A DNA stretch of 64,000 nucleotides from the NCBI GenBank assembly GCA_016871175.1, contig VFZL01000008.1:62001-126000 (forward strand), given 5' to 3'. The notes under the pieces were generated by a model. That model worked only from the letters and a program-made list of their open reading frames with translations. It was not told the origin of the DNA and ran no database searches. Made by a program: the position numbers and the translations under genes. Shown piece after piece: positions 27,411 through 35,977 of this stretch (positions within the stretch are counted from its first letter, which is position 1; every line of letters begins with the position of its first letter). The DNA comes from Acidimicrobiia bacterium. Lineage in GTDB: Bacteria > Acidobacteriota > Vicinamibacteria > Vicinamibacterales > CAVVIG01.

Positions 27411-29330
27411 TCACTCACGGAGCAGCATCGGACGGTTGTTGCGCTCTTTGAGCAGCGCCAGGATGCGAGGGATATCGACGTCACCCGCGGACGTCATGAG
27501 CAGCTCCGGTGCGGCCCGGCCTGGACGTGGGCGGGTCCGGTCCCATGTCGCCATCGTGCGAAGCTGCGCTTGACGACGGGCGGGAGGCGGTGAGACGAAG
27601 TCGAAATCGAAGCCGGAGAACCCTGGCAACGTCTTCATGGTTCTCTCCGCGCCGAATCGGACCGCGTCGTACGGGTCGTCGAGCAGTTGGGCGAGGTGCG
27701 GAGGCATCCAGTCGGTGCCCGATGCCTCGCGCGCTGGGGGCCAGGCCATCGCCTGCGCGATGATGGCACGTTGACCCGCGTCGCCCTTCAACAGCCACAC
27801 CAGCGAAGCGGCCACGGTACGTTCGTCGTCGGGCAGAGGCACCTCGGGTGTGCCATACCACTGCTGCAGTGACTTACCGGTCCAGTCGAGCGTGCGATCG
27901 AGGTGACACAGGTTGCAGGCGTTGGGACGGCCGGTCTCCACGCTCTCGCGGACCGTGGGGCTTCCGACCGTGTGGCTCCGAATCGTCTTGAGCAGCCCGT
28001 ACGACGTGTACGGCATGTGGCAGTTGTAGCAGGAGCTCCCGGCTGAGTCCGCCCTGTGATGCGTATGCGCGGCCGGGTTGGCGCGCATCGGTTGATGGCA
28101 GTTCAGGCATGCCTCGTTCGATACACCTGCGATCGATGTTTGGCCGACGCGCCACTCCTCCAGCGACCGGGCATCCTCGTCGGTCTTGTGCAGCGTGTGG
28201 CACGAAGAGCAGGTCATGGTCCGGTCGGCCTGCTTCGCGTTCTTGTAGCACGGCGATTCGAGCAACCCGTTGTACTCTCGACCGGATACGCGCACCGTTC
28301 CGTTAGACCAGAATGCATCTCGAATGAACCGCGAGTCGTCTTGCAAGAGCGTCTGCATCGTCGGCGAGTCGATGTTGGCGTTCGGCTGCGCCACGAAACG
28401 GGTGTCGGATAGCTCGCCCCCTGGACGGAAGGGCAGTCCGTTCGAGTTGGCGTGGCGCTCGCCTTGCTCGTCGTAGAACTCCCACACGCCATGGCATTGC
28501 CCGCACACCTGAGACGACCGCCTGGGATCGAGGCGAGTCGGCAACACCGTCGTGGAATCGGCAGTCTTCAAGAAGTGCAACTGGTAGCGGCGCAGGGGAC
28601 TGCTGTTCGCACGCACGTGTGCGTCACTCGGGCCATGGCACGACTCGCACGCAATGCCGAACTCCGCGGTCGTCGTCTCGATGGTCTGCGTGTCCAGCGG
28701 TTGCGATCCGAACGGTGTGTCGAACCGTGGCTTGCCATGCGTGGCGTGACAGGCGAGGCAGGTGCTGTTCCAGTGCCCGGTCTCTGAGAACGTACGCTGC
28801 GTCGGAGGGTGCAGCACCGCCATCCGACGAGGGATCCAGCGCCTCTCGGCGATGAGGTACGCGCCGGGCAGCTGGCCCATGAGCCGCTGCTGTCCCGTCT
28901 CGTACCAGAAGATCTGCTGGTTGTGCGAGCCCGTAATCATCGTCACGCGCCGCTCGATCCGCGGGCGCTGGTCAGGCGGAACCGTCGAATCCGGATCGTC
29001 GAACTCCGCGAACAACGCCTTCCCGTCCTGTCTCAGGTGCATCGGCCGTCCGTGGACGTCCGCCACGGTCACGCCATCGAAATCGGGAATCGCGGTCTCC
29101 GGCGTCGCGACCTGCGTCATCGTTCGATGAAACGACGTATGCCACGAGGCGTACTGGCTTGGATGACAGGCGCGGCACGTATCGGAGGAGACAAAGCCAT
29201 CTCCTCGGACTTGAACGGGGCGACTGTTGATCTGGGACTCGGCTGGAAACGTGTCGCGCGTGGCGGCCCTGGTAAGGCCCAGAGCCGCCGACGCGATGAT
29301 GAGAACGATGAGGAGTGGGGCCTTTGGCAA
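27411..29330 (-). CDS. Octahaem c-type cytochrome
   Basis: A TTG start gives a signal peptide (LLIVLIIASAALGLTRA). Eight CxxCH motifs follow: CRACH, CLACH, CESCH, CGQCH, CSSCH, CLNCH, CYNCH and CNLCH. The final ~150 residues carry no haem motif and look helical, HEAT/TPR-like ('AQLLDDPYDAVRFGAERTM'). The protein is presumably a periplasmic electron carrier or reductase of the cytochrome c554/multihaem family. Its start is 4 bases after the stop of the upstream periplasmic protein gene, so these are co-transcribed. The substrate is not evident; there is no CxxCK motif as in NrfA. Confidence 0.88.
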   Translation of the reverse strand: MPKAPLLIVLIIASAALGLTRAATRDTFPAESQINSRPVQVRGDGFVSSDTCRACHPSQYASWHTSFHRTMTQVATPETAIPDFDGVTVADVHGRPMHLRQDGKALFAEFDDPDSTVPPDQRPRIERRVTMITGSHNQQIFWYETGQQRLMGQLPGAYLIAERRWIPRRMAVLHPPTQRTFSETGHWNSTCLACHATHGKPRFDTPFGSQPLDTQTIETTTAEFGIACESCHGPSDAHVRANSSPLRRYQLHFLKTADSTTVLPTRLDPRRSSQVCGQCHGVWEFYDEQGERHANSNGLPFRPGGELSDTRFVAQPNANIDSPTMQTLLQDDSRFIRDAFWSNGTVRVSGREYNGLLESPCYKNAKQADRTMTCSSCHTLHKTDEDARSLEEWRVGQTSIAGVSNEACLNCHQPMRANPAAHTHHRADSAGSSCYNCHMPYTSYGLLKTIRSHTVGSPTVRESVETGRPNACNLCHLDRTLDWTGKSLQQWYGTPEVPLPDDERTVAASLVWLLKGDAGQRAIIAQAMAWPPAREASGTDWMPPHLAQLLDDPYDAVRFGAERTMKTLPGFSGFDFDFVSPPPARRQAQLRTMATWDRTRPRPGRAAPELLMTSAGDVDIPRILALLKERNNRPMLLRE

Positions 29331-29334
29331 GCAG

Positions 29335-30246
29335 CTACGGCGTCACCGTGACCTTGACCTCTCGATCGAAGAAGAGGTTTCGATCGCTGGCTCGCACGCG
29401 GAGGGTGTACTCGCCAGGGACGCTGAACGACACAGCGTTTTCGACCTTGCCGTCTTTGACCGGTGTGCTCCGTGTCTGGAACTCCGCCGCAGCTGGCCCA
29501 CGATAGACCATCCACGAGACCGACGGACCTCGCGGTCCGCCGGGTCCGCCGCCACCGGCCTCACGCCGCGGGGGCGCGAGATCGGGGAGGTTGACCGGTG
29601 CCTCGAGCTGCGAGACGAGCGTGGGCGGCGTTTCCTGACCCAGGGCCGGCTTACGAGGCGGCGCCGGCTTCGGGATGCCGTCGTCGGTGTAGTTGCCCAC
29701 CATGCGGAGCGTCTGGCCAGCCTTCACCGTCGAGTCTGCGGTCACGGTGATGCTGGGTGGTTTGTTGCCGATCAGTTCCTTGTCGGTTTGTCCGCCCGTG
29801 GCCGCGCCGCCGGCCGGGTCGATCTCCCACTCCGCCTGGAGCCAGCCGTACGCTTTCTCCGTCTTGCCGTTCGCCGTGATGGTCCAGATTAGTTCCTTCT
29901 TGCCCCAGTCCTTCGGCACGACGACTGTGAACAGGTTGCGCTGCATCCGCGGGTAGAAGAACGCGGGCTGTCCGCGATCGGTACCGCCCGGCTCGACGGA
30001 GTTGTTCGGGCCGACCGGGACCGACAGATGCTGGACCCAGTTCCGGTTGAGGTACCCGAAGTGCATGTTGAATGTGCCGTCGGGGTTTTTCGACCAGCCC
30101 TCGAACACCGGCTGGACGCCCTGGCCCGAGTTGAACTTGAAGTTGTTGGTGAGCTCCACGGCCTGCTGCGCGCCAACGCCGGTCGTGAAGCCGACCGCGC
30201 CGATGAGAGCTAGCGCGGCGACGGTCACACGCACTCGAGAAAACAT
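29335..30246 (-). CDS. Exported protein of unknown function
   Basis: From the ATG at 30246 the product has a clear signal peptide (VTVAALALIGAVGFTTGVGAQ) and about 300 residues. Regions include 'HFGYLNRNWVQHLSVPVGPNN', a Pro/Gly-rich linker (residues ~210-270) and a C-terminal Ig-like strand set ('GEYTLRVRASDRNLFFDREV'). No cofactor motif is seen. It lies between two cytochrome c genes on the same strand, which suggests a periplasmic structural or accessory role in that redox group. Confidence 0.65.
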   Translation of the reverse strand: MFSRVRVTVAALALIGAVGFTTGVGAQQAVELTNNFKFNSGQGVQPVFEGWSKNPDGTFNMHFGYLNRNWVQHLSVPVGPNNSVEPGGTDRGQPAFFYPRMQRNLFTVVVPKDWGKKELIWTITANGKTEKAYGWLQAEWEIDPAGGAATGGQTDKELIGNKPPSITVTADSTVKAGQTLRMVGNYTDDGIPKPAPPRKPALGQETPPTLVSQLEAPVNLPDLAPPRREAGGGGPGGPRGPSVSWMVYRGPAAAEFQTRSTPVKDGKVENAVSFSVPGEYTLRVRASDRNLFFDREVKVTVTP

Positions 30247-30354
30247 AACGAGCCTTTTGCTGATGTGCCGAGTAAGAGGAAACCGTGACGTGAGCATGGG
30301 TGGGAAGGCGGGTGCCGCCCGGCCGAAGCCGAGCGGCACGCTCGAACGCCAGAA

Positions 30355-31713
30355 CTACTGCTGCTGTTGCTGCTGGGTCGTGCGCGTCTTCTTCTCACGC
30401 TCGGCCTTGCGGGCCGCCAGCTGCTCTTTGTACTCCTCGTCGGTCAAATCGTACCAGCCGATCCACGCGAAGCCCATCTCGTCGATGGTCCGCTGACCGT
30501 CGCCGACCCAGTTCTTCGGGTCGGGGTTGGCGCGATTCTGCTGCGAGTTGTCGTGCCACGTGATGACGTGGAGGATGGTGCCGGCCGGCACGATCGGCGC
30601 CGCGTCATCGGCGTACGAGTAGTTGAGGTGCCAGTTGTAGTTGAAGTTCGTGCAGCTCACCATCTCCGTTTTCGCGGAGGCCCCGCCGGTCGGATAGATC
30701 AGCTCGAGGCACTGTCGCTTGCCGCGGATGTGCATGTGCGGTTGGAACGACAGGATGCGGGCGTTCTTGTGCATGACGGTGTAGCCGTCGATGCGCACCA
30801 CGGAGTTGCCGGGGATGTCGAGCTCCGCGGTCGACTGCGCGAGCTGCTTCGACCAGCGGATGTGCTTCGGCACGTACCCTTCGGGGTGGAGCTTCATCGC
30901 CACTTCGATGTGGGCGTCGACTTCTTCGCCTATCGAGTGAAGGTGGTAGCTGACCATGGCCTTCTTGCCGGCCTTGAGCAGCACACCTGAGTCGCCCGTG
31001 TAGACCTCGGCGTTCTTGCCCGACGCGTACTCGACGAGGAAATCGCCACCATCGATGCCGACGCTGTCATCGGCGTTGACTTCCTTGGTCTCCGGATCGT
31101 CCACGGCGTACGAGAGCGCGTGGTGGACCACCTTGCGCGACTGCGGTGTGGCGGCGCGCGTCTGGATGGCCTGGATGTAGCGGTCGGTCTTGATTGGAAT
31201 GTCGGTGTAGATGTTGCCGTAGAGATCGGGACCGGAGGCCGGCACCTTGTACGGCGGGAACTTCACGACGAGATCGGGCTCGAAGTCCCACGCGCCGACT
31301 TCTTTGAACTGCCGGCGGGCGGGCATGTCTGCGGGGTTGCCGCGCGGTGCGCCACTATCCACCCACTTCGCGATGGTCTGGATCTCGTCGTCACTGAGCG
31401 ACGGATCGTTCTTGAACTTGGTGATGCCGATCGTCTTGTCCATGTGGAACGGCGGCATCTCACGAGCCGTCGTGCGGGTCTTGATGGACCGCGCCCACGG
31501 CCGTGCTTCTTCGTAGGTCATGAGCGACATCGGCGCGGATTCGCCTGCTCGATGGCAGTTCACGCAGGAGCGCTGAAGGATCGGCGCGATGTCCTTCGTG
31601 AACGTGGGTTGCTTGGCAGCGGTCTGTGCCGACACCAGCGTTGGGAACAGCAGTGCGCCTGCTGAGGCGATCGCGAGCGCCATCGCCCGGGAGATCTCAC
31701 ACGTCCTGCTCAT
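30355..31713 (-). CDS. Cytochrome c fused to copper-monooxygenase-like domain
   Basis: A signal peptide (ending LVSAQ) is followed by a haem domain with CVNCH (~residue 50) and then a domain rich in histidine pairs: 'VVHHALSYAVDD', 'MVSYHLHSIGEE' and 'SFQPHMHIRGKRQ'. That pattern resembles the type II copper ascorbate-dependent monooxygenase (PHM) fold; copper binding is inferred. The C-terminus is charged and ends in seven glutamines. Proteins with this layout are widespread in Acidobacteriota and Planctomycetota with unproven function. It heads a minus-strand group with the exported unknown and the octahaem cytochrome. Confidence 0.75.
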   Translation of the reverse strand: MSRTCEISRAMALAIASAGALLFPTLVSAQTAAKQPTFTKDIAPILQRSCVNCHRAGESAPMSLMTYEEARPWARSIKTRTTAREMPPFHMDKTIGITKFKNDPSLSDDEIQTIAKWVDSGAPRGNPADMPARRQFKEVGAWDFEPDLVVKFPPYKVPASGPDLYGNIYTDIPIKTDRYIQAIQTRAATPQSRKVVHHALSYAVDDPETKEVNADDSVGIDGGDFLVEYASGKNAEVYTGDSGVLLKAGKKAMVSYHLHSIGEEVDAHIEVAMKLHPEGYVPKHIRWSKQLAQSTAELDIPGNSVVRIDGYTVMHKNARILSFQPHMHIRGKRQCLELIYPTGGASAKTEMVSCTNFNYNWHLNYSYADDAAPIVPAGTILHVITWHDNSQQNRANPDPKNWVGDGQRTIDEMGFAWIGWYDLTDEEYKEQLAARKAEREKKTRTTQQQQQQ

Positions 31714-31887
31714 CGTCTGCCTCGCATTCGTGAACTACGAATCCACCCCTCGCCTTCTGGAAGAAAGGCGTTGCTCATATTGCGCTCGTACGGGCTTGGC
31801 TGTCAATGCCCGTGCGGCCGCTATCGATAATGTTTTTGGTAGTTTGAGCCCGATCCGGAATGTCGCGCTCTGTTACAATCCTCGGGC

Positions 31888-32331
31888 TTGCGCGGCGCGA
31901 AAGAGGATACGCATTCCGACCCTCTCCTGATCGCACGCCACCTTCGGTTCGGCTGGTGGTCGTTGGCACTTTTTGCGACGCTCGGCTTCGCCCTGGAACT
32001 GTTGCACGGCTTCAAGATAGGGCTCTACCTGGACGTGGGCAATGAGACGCGCCGGCTCATGTGGACCCTGGCGCATGCCCACGGAACCCTGCTGAGCCTC
32101 ATTCACCTGTTCTTCGCCTTGACCGTCCGCGCCTCGGACCTCCCCAGCGCTCGTTTGGGCCGGTCCTCGAGCGCGCTCGTGGCCGCGAGCGTCCTGCTGC
32201 CGGGCGGTTTTTTCCTCGGCGGCGTGCAGTTCTACGCAGGCGATCCCGGCGTCGGCGTCGCACTCGTCCCCATCGGCGCCGTGCTCGCCATCTACGCCGC
32301 TGTCGTCACCGCACGGTCCATCGGGCGCTAA
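31888..32331 (+). CDS. Small membrane protein, four helices
   Basis: The TTG start gives 147 residues with four hydrophobic segments: 'WWSLALFATLGFALELL', 'WTLAHAHGTLLSLIHLFFAL', 'ALVAASVLLPGGFFLGGVQF' and 'VGVALVPIGAVLAIYAAVV'. His residues in the second helix (HAHGT...H) could bind haem or metal, by analogy with respiratory membrane proteins; this is inference. No named family is recognised. It faces the quinoprotein gene tail-to-tail. Confidence 0.55.
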   Translation: MRGAKEDTHSDPLLIARHLRFGWWSLALFATLGFALELLHGFKIGLYLDVGNETRRLMWTLAHAHGTLLSLIHLFFALTVRASDLPSARLGRSSSALVAASVLLPGGFFLGGVQFYAGDPGVGVALVPIGAVLAIYAAVVTARSIGR

Positions 32332-32359
32332 CAACACCCGCGCGCGACTGAGCCGGGGT

Positions 32360-32376
32360 TCGGGGCAGAGCCCCGA
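32360..32376. terminator. Short GC hairpin between convergent genes
   Basis: A perfect 7-bp stem (TCGGGGC/GCCCCGA) with an AGA loop lies between the small membrane protein gene (plus) and the quinoprotein gene (minus). It could serve as a bidirectional terminator; no T-run is present. Confidence 0.45.
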
Positions 32377-32380
32377 GTGA

Positions 32381-34444
32381 TCAAGGCAACGCGAACGCGA
32401 CCAACTCGGGCACCTCGCCTTGTCGCGGCGCATCGACCGTGAGGGCGATGTATTGCTTTCCGTCGACGAGATAGGTCATCGGCGTGCCGATCGGTGCTGC
32501 TGGAAGGTCCACCGAGCCGATTTCCTTCCCGGTCGCTTTGTCGTACGCGACCAGACGTGGTCCACCCTGCGAGCCGCCCGCGTTCAGCGGATAAACGAGC
32601 AGCGTCTTCGTCAACACCGGACCGGCGGTCGTGTGGTCGCCTCCGACGGGCCGGAGATTCAGCCCCTTCAGCGCCGGCAGATTGCGGAACTTGTCGCCGT
32701 TGCCGGCAGGCGTCATCCAGACGTGATCGCCGGTATTCATGTTCACCGCGGTCATCCGCGAGTACGGCGGCTTCAGCAGCGGCACGCCGCCCGGCATGTT
32801 CGGTGTGCGCGGCGGTGCCTGGAAGTAATTCAGGTTGCCGCGCACGCCCTGCTTGCGCTCCTCCAGTCGCATCACGCCCCAACCCTGCTTCGAGGGCACG
32901 TACAGCATGCCGGTCTCGGCGTCCACCGCGGCGCCCGACCAGTTACCTCCGCCACTCGGACCCGGTTGCATGATGGTGCCCTGCAGCGTCGGCGGCGTGA
33001 AGAGCGGACCGATCTTGTAAGGCTTGATCGCCTCGATCGCCGCCTTCCGTAGTTCCGGCGTGAAGTCGACGAGATCGTCGATCGTCACGCCCTGTCGCTC
33101 GAACGCCGCGGGCTTGGTCGGGAACGGTTGCGTGGGCGACGCCTTTTCACCGGGGATATCCGACGGCGGCACCGGTCGCTCTTCGATAGGCCATACCGGT
33201 TGCCCGGTTTCCCGATCGAACGTGTAGATAAACCCCTGCTTCGTGATCTGTGCAAGCGCCTTGATGCGGCGCCCGTTCACGGTGACGTCGAGCAGATTCG
33301 GCGCCGCCGGATTGTCGTAATCCCACAGGCCATGGTGGACCGTCTGGAAGTGCCACTTGCGCAGGCCCGTGTTGATGTCCAGCGCGAGAATGCTCTCGGC
33401 GAAGAGATTGTTGCCGGGCCGATGACCGCCGTAGTAGTCCGGCGCCGTCGTGTTGGTCGGCATGTACACGAGCCCCAGCTCCGGGTCCGCGCTCATCATC
33501 GACCACGTCGTGACCTTGCCCGCGTACGACCAGGAGTCCGCTTCCCACGTCTCGTTGCCGAACTCACCCGGCGTCGGCACGGTCTTGAACGTCCAGCGCA
33601 GCTTACCCGTTCGCACGTCGTACGCGCGCAAGTACCCCGGGATCTGCTCTTTGTTGATTAGGTACGACGAGATCGACGCCGGCGTGATGACGACATCACG
33701 TACGACGAACGGGGGAGACTGAACCGAATAGGTGAGCGCGTTGTAGTGATCGCGCTCACCGCGCTTCGCCCGCGGCAGACCGACCATCAGATCGACCTTG
33801 CTGTTGACACCGAAGCCCTGCGCCGGTCGGCCGGTCTTCGCGTCGACCGAGATGAGGTATCCGTCTCCGGTGCCCCAGTACACGCGCTCCTCGGTCCCGT
33901 CGGTCCAGTACCCCACGCCGCGCTGATTCCACCGCGCGCTCATCGTCGTCGTGCCCGACTCGTACGACTTCGGGTTGTAGATCCACTTGACCGCGCCCGT
34001 CTTCGCGTCGAGCGCCGCGCCAACCGATGACGGTGAGTTCAGGTACAGCGTGCCGTTGATCATCAGCGGGGTCGCCTTGAAGTTCGTGATGAACGGCGGC
34101 GCGCCGTCGCGCCAGCGCTTTGGATCGAGTCGATTGAGCTCGTCGAAAATCTCCTTGAAGGTCGCCGTCCACTCGCCGGCGCCGTTGGGGAGCGTGATGC
34201 TGAGCATCGCGTCGGGCGACTTTGCCCGCCACGCGACCTTCAGGCTCTTGAAGTTGGTTGTGTTGATCTGGTCGAGCGGCGAGTACTTGCTGCTCGACAG
34301 ATCCCCACCGTAGGTCGGCCACTCGCCGCGCGCGGTCGAGGGCATCGGCCGCGCCGTGCCGGCGTTTTGGGCCAGAAGCGCCGCCGTGGCCATCACCACG
34401 GCAGCGACGGTTACGGCGATCGGGTAGCGTGCGCTCTTCCTCAC
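32381..34444 (-). CDS. PQQ-type quinoprotein dehydrogenase-like protein
   Basis: A signal peptide (VTVAAVVMATAALLAQ) leads into an eight-bladed propeller opening 'GEWPTYGGDLSSSKYSPLDQ', with characteristic blades such as 'VYWGTGDGYLISVDAKTGRP', 'NETWEADSWSYAG' and 'VHHGLWDYDNPAAPN'. There is no CxxCH, so electrons would pass to a separate cytochrome c; one is upstream in the same strand group. The substrate is unknown (alcohol or sugar in relatives). The second quinoprotein at 41339 is a close paralogue. At 687 residues it matches the family. Confidence 0.85.
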   Translation of the reverse strand: MRKSARYPIAVTVAAVVMATAALLAQNAGTARPMPSTARGEWPTYGGDLSSSKYSPLDQINTTNFKSLKVAWRAKSPDAMLSITLPNGAGEWTATFKEIFDELNRLDPKRWRDGAPPFITNFKATPLMINGTLYLNSPSSVGAALDAKTGAVKWIYNPKSYESGTTTMSARWNQRGVGYWTDGTEERVYWGTGDGYLISVDAKTGRPAQGFGVNSKVDLMVGLPRAKRGERDHYNALTYSVQSPPFVVRDVVITPASISSYLINKEQIPGYLRAYDVRTGKLRWTFKTVPTPGEFGNETWEADSWSYAGKVTTWSMMSADPELGLVYMPTNTTAPDYYGGHRPGNNLFAESILALDINTGLRKWHFQTVHHGLWDYDNPAAPNLLDVTVNGRRIKALAQITKQGFIYTFDRETGQPVWPIEERPVPPSDIPGEKASPTQPFPTKPAAFERQGVTIDDLVDFTPELRKAAIEAIKPYKIGPLFTPPTLQGTIMQPGPSGGGNWSGAAVDAETGMLYVPSKQGWGVMRLEERKQGVRGNLNYFQAPPRTPNMPGGVPLLKPPYSRMTAVNMNTGDHVWMTPAGNGDKFRNLPALKGLNLRPVGGDHTTAGPVLTKTLLVYPLNAGGSQGGPRLVAYDKATGKEIGSVDLPAAPIGTPMTYLVDGKQYIALTVDAPRQGEVPELVAFALP

Positions 34445-34528
34445 CGCGGATCCCCTCCAGTCATGGGCTCAGGAGGGGGATTTTACACGCCTCTCCGGTT
34501 CTCGCGCTTCTCTTTGCGCAACCTGCGA

Positions 34529-35977
34529 TCAGGCGACTGGTGCGTGAAGATCCGATTTGCCCATGAGGTACAGGTCGACGCCTCGAGCGGCAGAGCGGCC
34601 CTCCGCGATCGCCCAGACGATGAGCGATTGACCGCGCTGCATGTCGCCAGCGGTGAAGACGCCCGGGACGTTCGTCATCCAATTCGCGTCGCGCCACACG
34701 TTTCCCCGCTCGGTGACTCTCATCCCGAGCTGTTCGCGCAGCGCGCTCGTCTCCGGGCCCAAAAATCCCATCGCGAGCAGCACGAGGTCCGCCGGCATCA
34801 TCTCCTCGGTGCCCGGCATCGGGTCGAACGCCGTGCGCCCATCGCGGTTCACCATCCGCACGTGATGCGCATGCAGCGTCGTCACGTCGCCCGCTTCGTT
34901 GCCGCTGAAGTGGGTGGTGGCGACCGAGTACAGCCGCTCCCCCCCCTCTTCGTGCGCGGACGACACGCGGAAGATGTTGGGCCAGGTGGGCCAGGGATTG
35001 CTGGAGGCGCGTTCGTTCGGAGGCTGCGGAAGGAGCTCGAGCTGCCGCACCGACTTTGCGCCCTGTCGATGGACCGTGCCCAGACAGTCGGCGCCGGTGT
35101 CGCCCCCGCCGATGATGATGACGTGCTTGTCCTTGGCGGTGATGAGGCGCTTGTCCGGAATACGCTCGCCCTCACACCGGCGGTTCTGCAGCGTGAGGTA
35201 GTCCATCGCGAAGTGGATCCCCTTCAGATCGCGCCCTGGGACCGCCAGGTCGCGCGGGCGCGTGGCCCCAGCCGTGAGCACGACGGCATCGAAGTCTCGG
35301 CGCAGTTCGTCGAATCGCACGTCCCCCCCGACATTGGCGCCGGGTCGAAACATCACGCCTTCCTCCTCGAGCAGCGCGAGCCGCCGATTGAGGATGCGCT
35401 TCTCCATCTTGAACTCGGGGATGCCGTACCGCAGCAGGCCCCCGATCCGATCCGCGCGCTCGAACACGGTCACCCAGTGTCCGGCTCTGTTCAGCTGCGC
35501 GGCGGCGGCCAAGCCTGCCGGACCCGAGCCCACGACGGCGACCCGTTTGCCGGTGCGAGTCTCGGGTGGATTCGCGACGACCCATCCCTCGTCGAAGGCG
35601 CGGTCGATGATCTGGACCTCGACGCTCTTGATCGTCACCGCATCGTCGTTGATGCCGAGCACGCAGGATCCTTCGCACGGCGCCGGGCAGAGCCGACCCG
35701 TGAACTCGGGGAAGTTGTTCGTCGCGTGCAGTCGCTCGATCGCCGCCTTCCACCGGTCCCGGTAGACGAGGTCGTTCCAATCGGGAATGAGGTTCCCGAG
35801 CGGGCATCCCTGATGGCAGAACGGGATGCCGCAATCCATGCACCGCGACGCCTGCTGTTTGATGGCCGTCTCGTCGTACGGGAGGTAGACCTCGTGCCAG
35901 TCGTGCACGCGCTCGGCGATTGGACGCGCGGGCATCTTCTTGCGCGCGATCTCGATGAACCCGGTGGGCTTACCCAT
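34529..35977 (-). CDS. gltD: Glutamate synthase small subunit
   Basis: The N-terminal Fe-S region reads '[17 protein letters not shown]' and '[10 protein letters not shown]', followed by the FAD site '[16 protein letters not shown]' and the NADPH site '[13 protein letters not shown]'. The subunit passes electrons from NADPH to the large subunit. The 482 residues are the usual length. Its start overlaps the end of gltB by eight bases, the standard gltBD arrangement with tight translational coupling. Confidence 0.93.
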   Translation of the reverse strand: MGKPTGFIEIARKKMPARPIAERVHDWHEVYLPYDETAIKQQASRCMDCGIPFCHQGCPLGNLIPDWNDLVYRDRWKAAIERLHATNNFPEFTGRLCPAPCEGSCVLGINDDAVTIKSVEVQIIDRAFDEGWVVANPPETRTGKRVAVVGSGPAGLAAAAQLNRAGHWVTVFERADRIGGLLRYGIPEFKMEKRILNRRLALLEEEGVMFRPGANVGGDVRFDELRRDFDAVVLTAGATRPRDLAVPGRDLKGIHFAMDYLTLQNRRCEGERIPDKRLITAKDKHVIIIGGGDTGADCLGTVHRQGAKSVRQLELLPQPPNERASSNPWPTWPNIFRVSSAHEEGGERLYSVATTHFSGNEAGDVTTLHAHHVRMVNRDGRTAFDPMPGTEEMMPADLVLLAMGFLGPETSALREQLGMRVTERGNVWRDANWMTNVPGVFTAGDMQRGQSLIVWAIAEGRSAARGVDLYLMGKSDLHAPVA

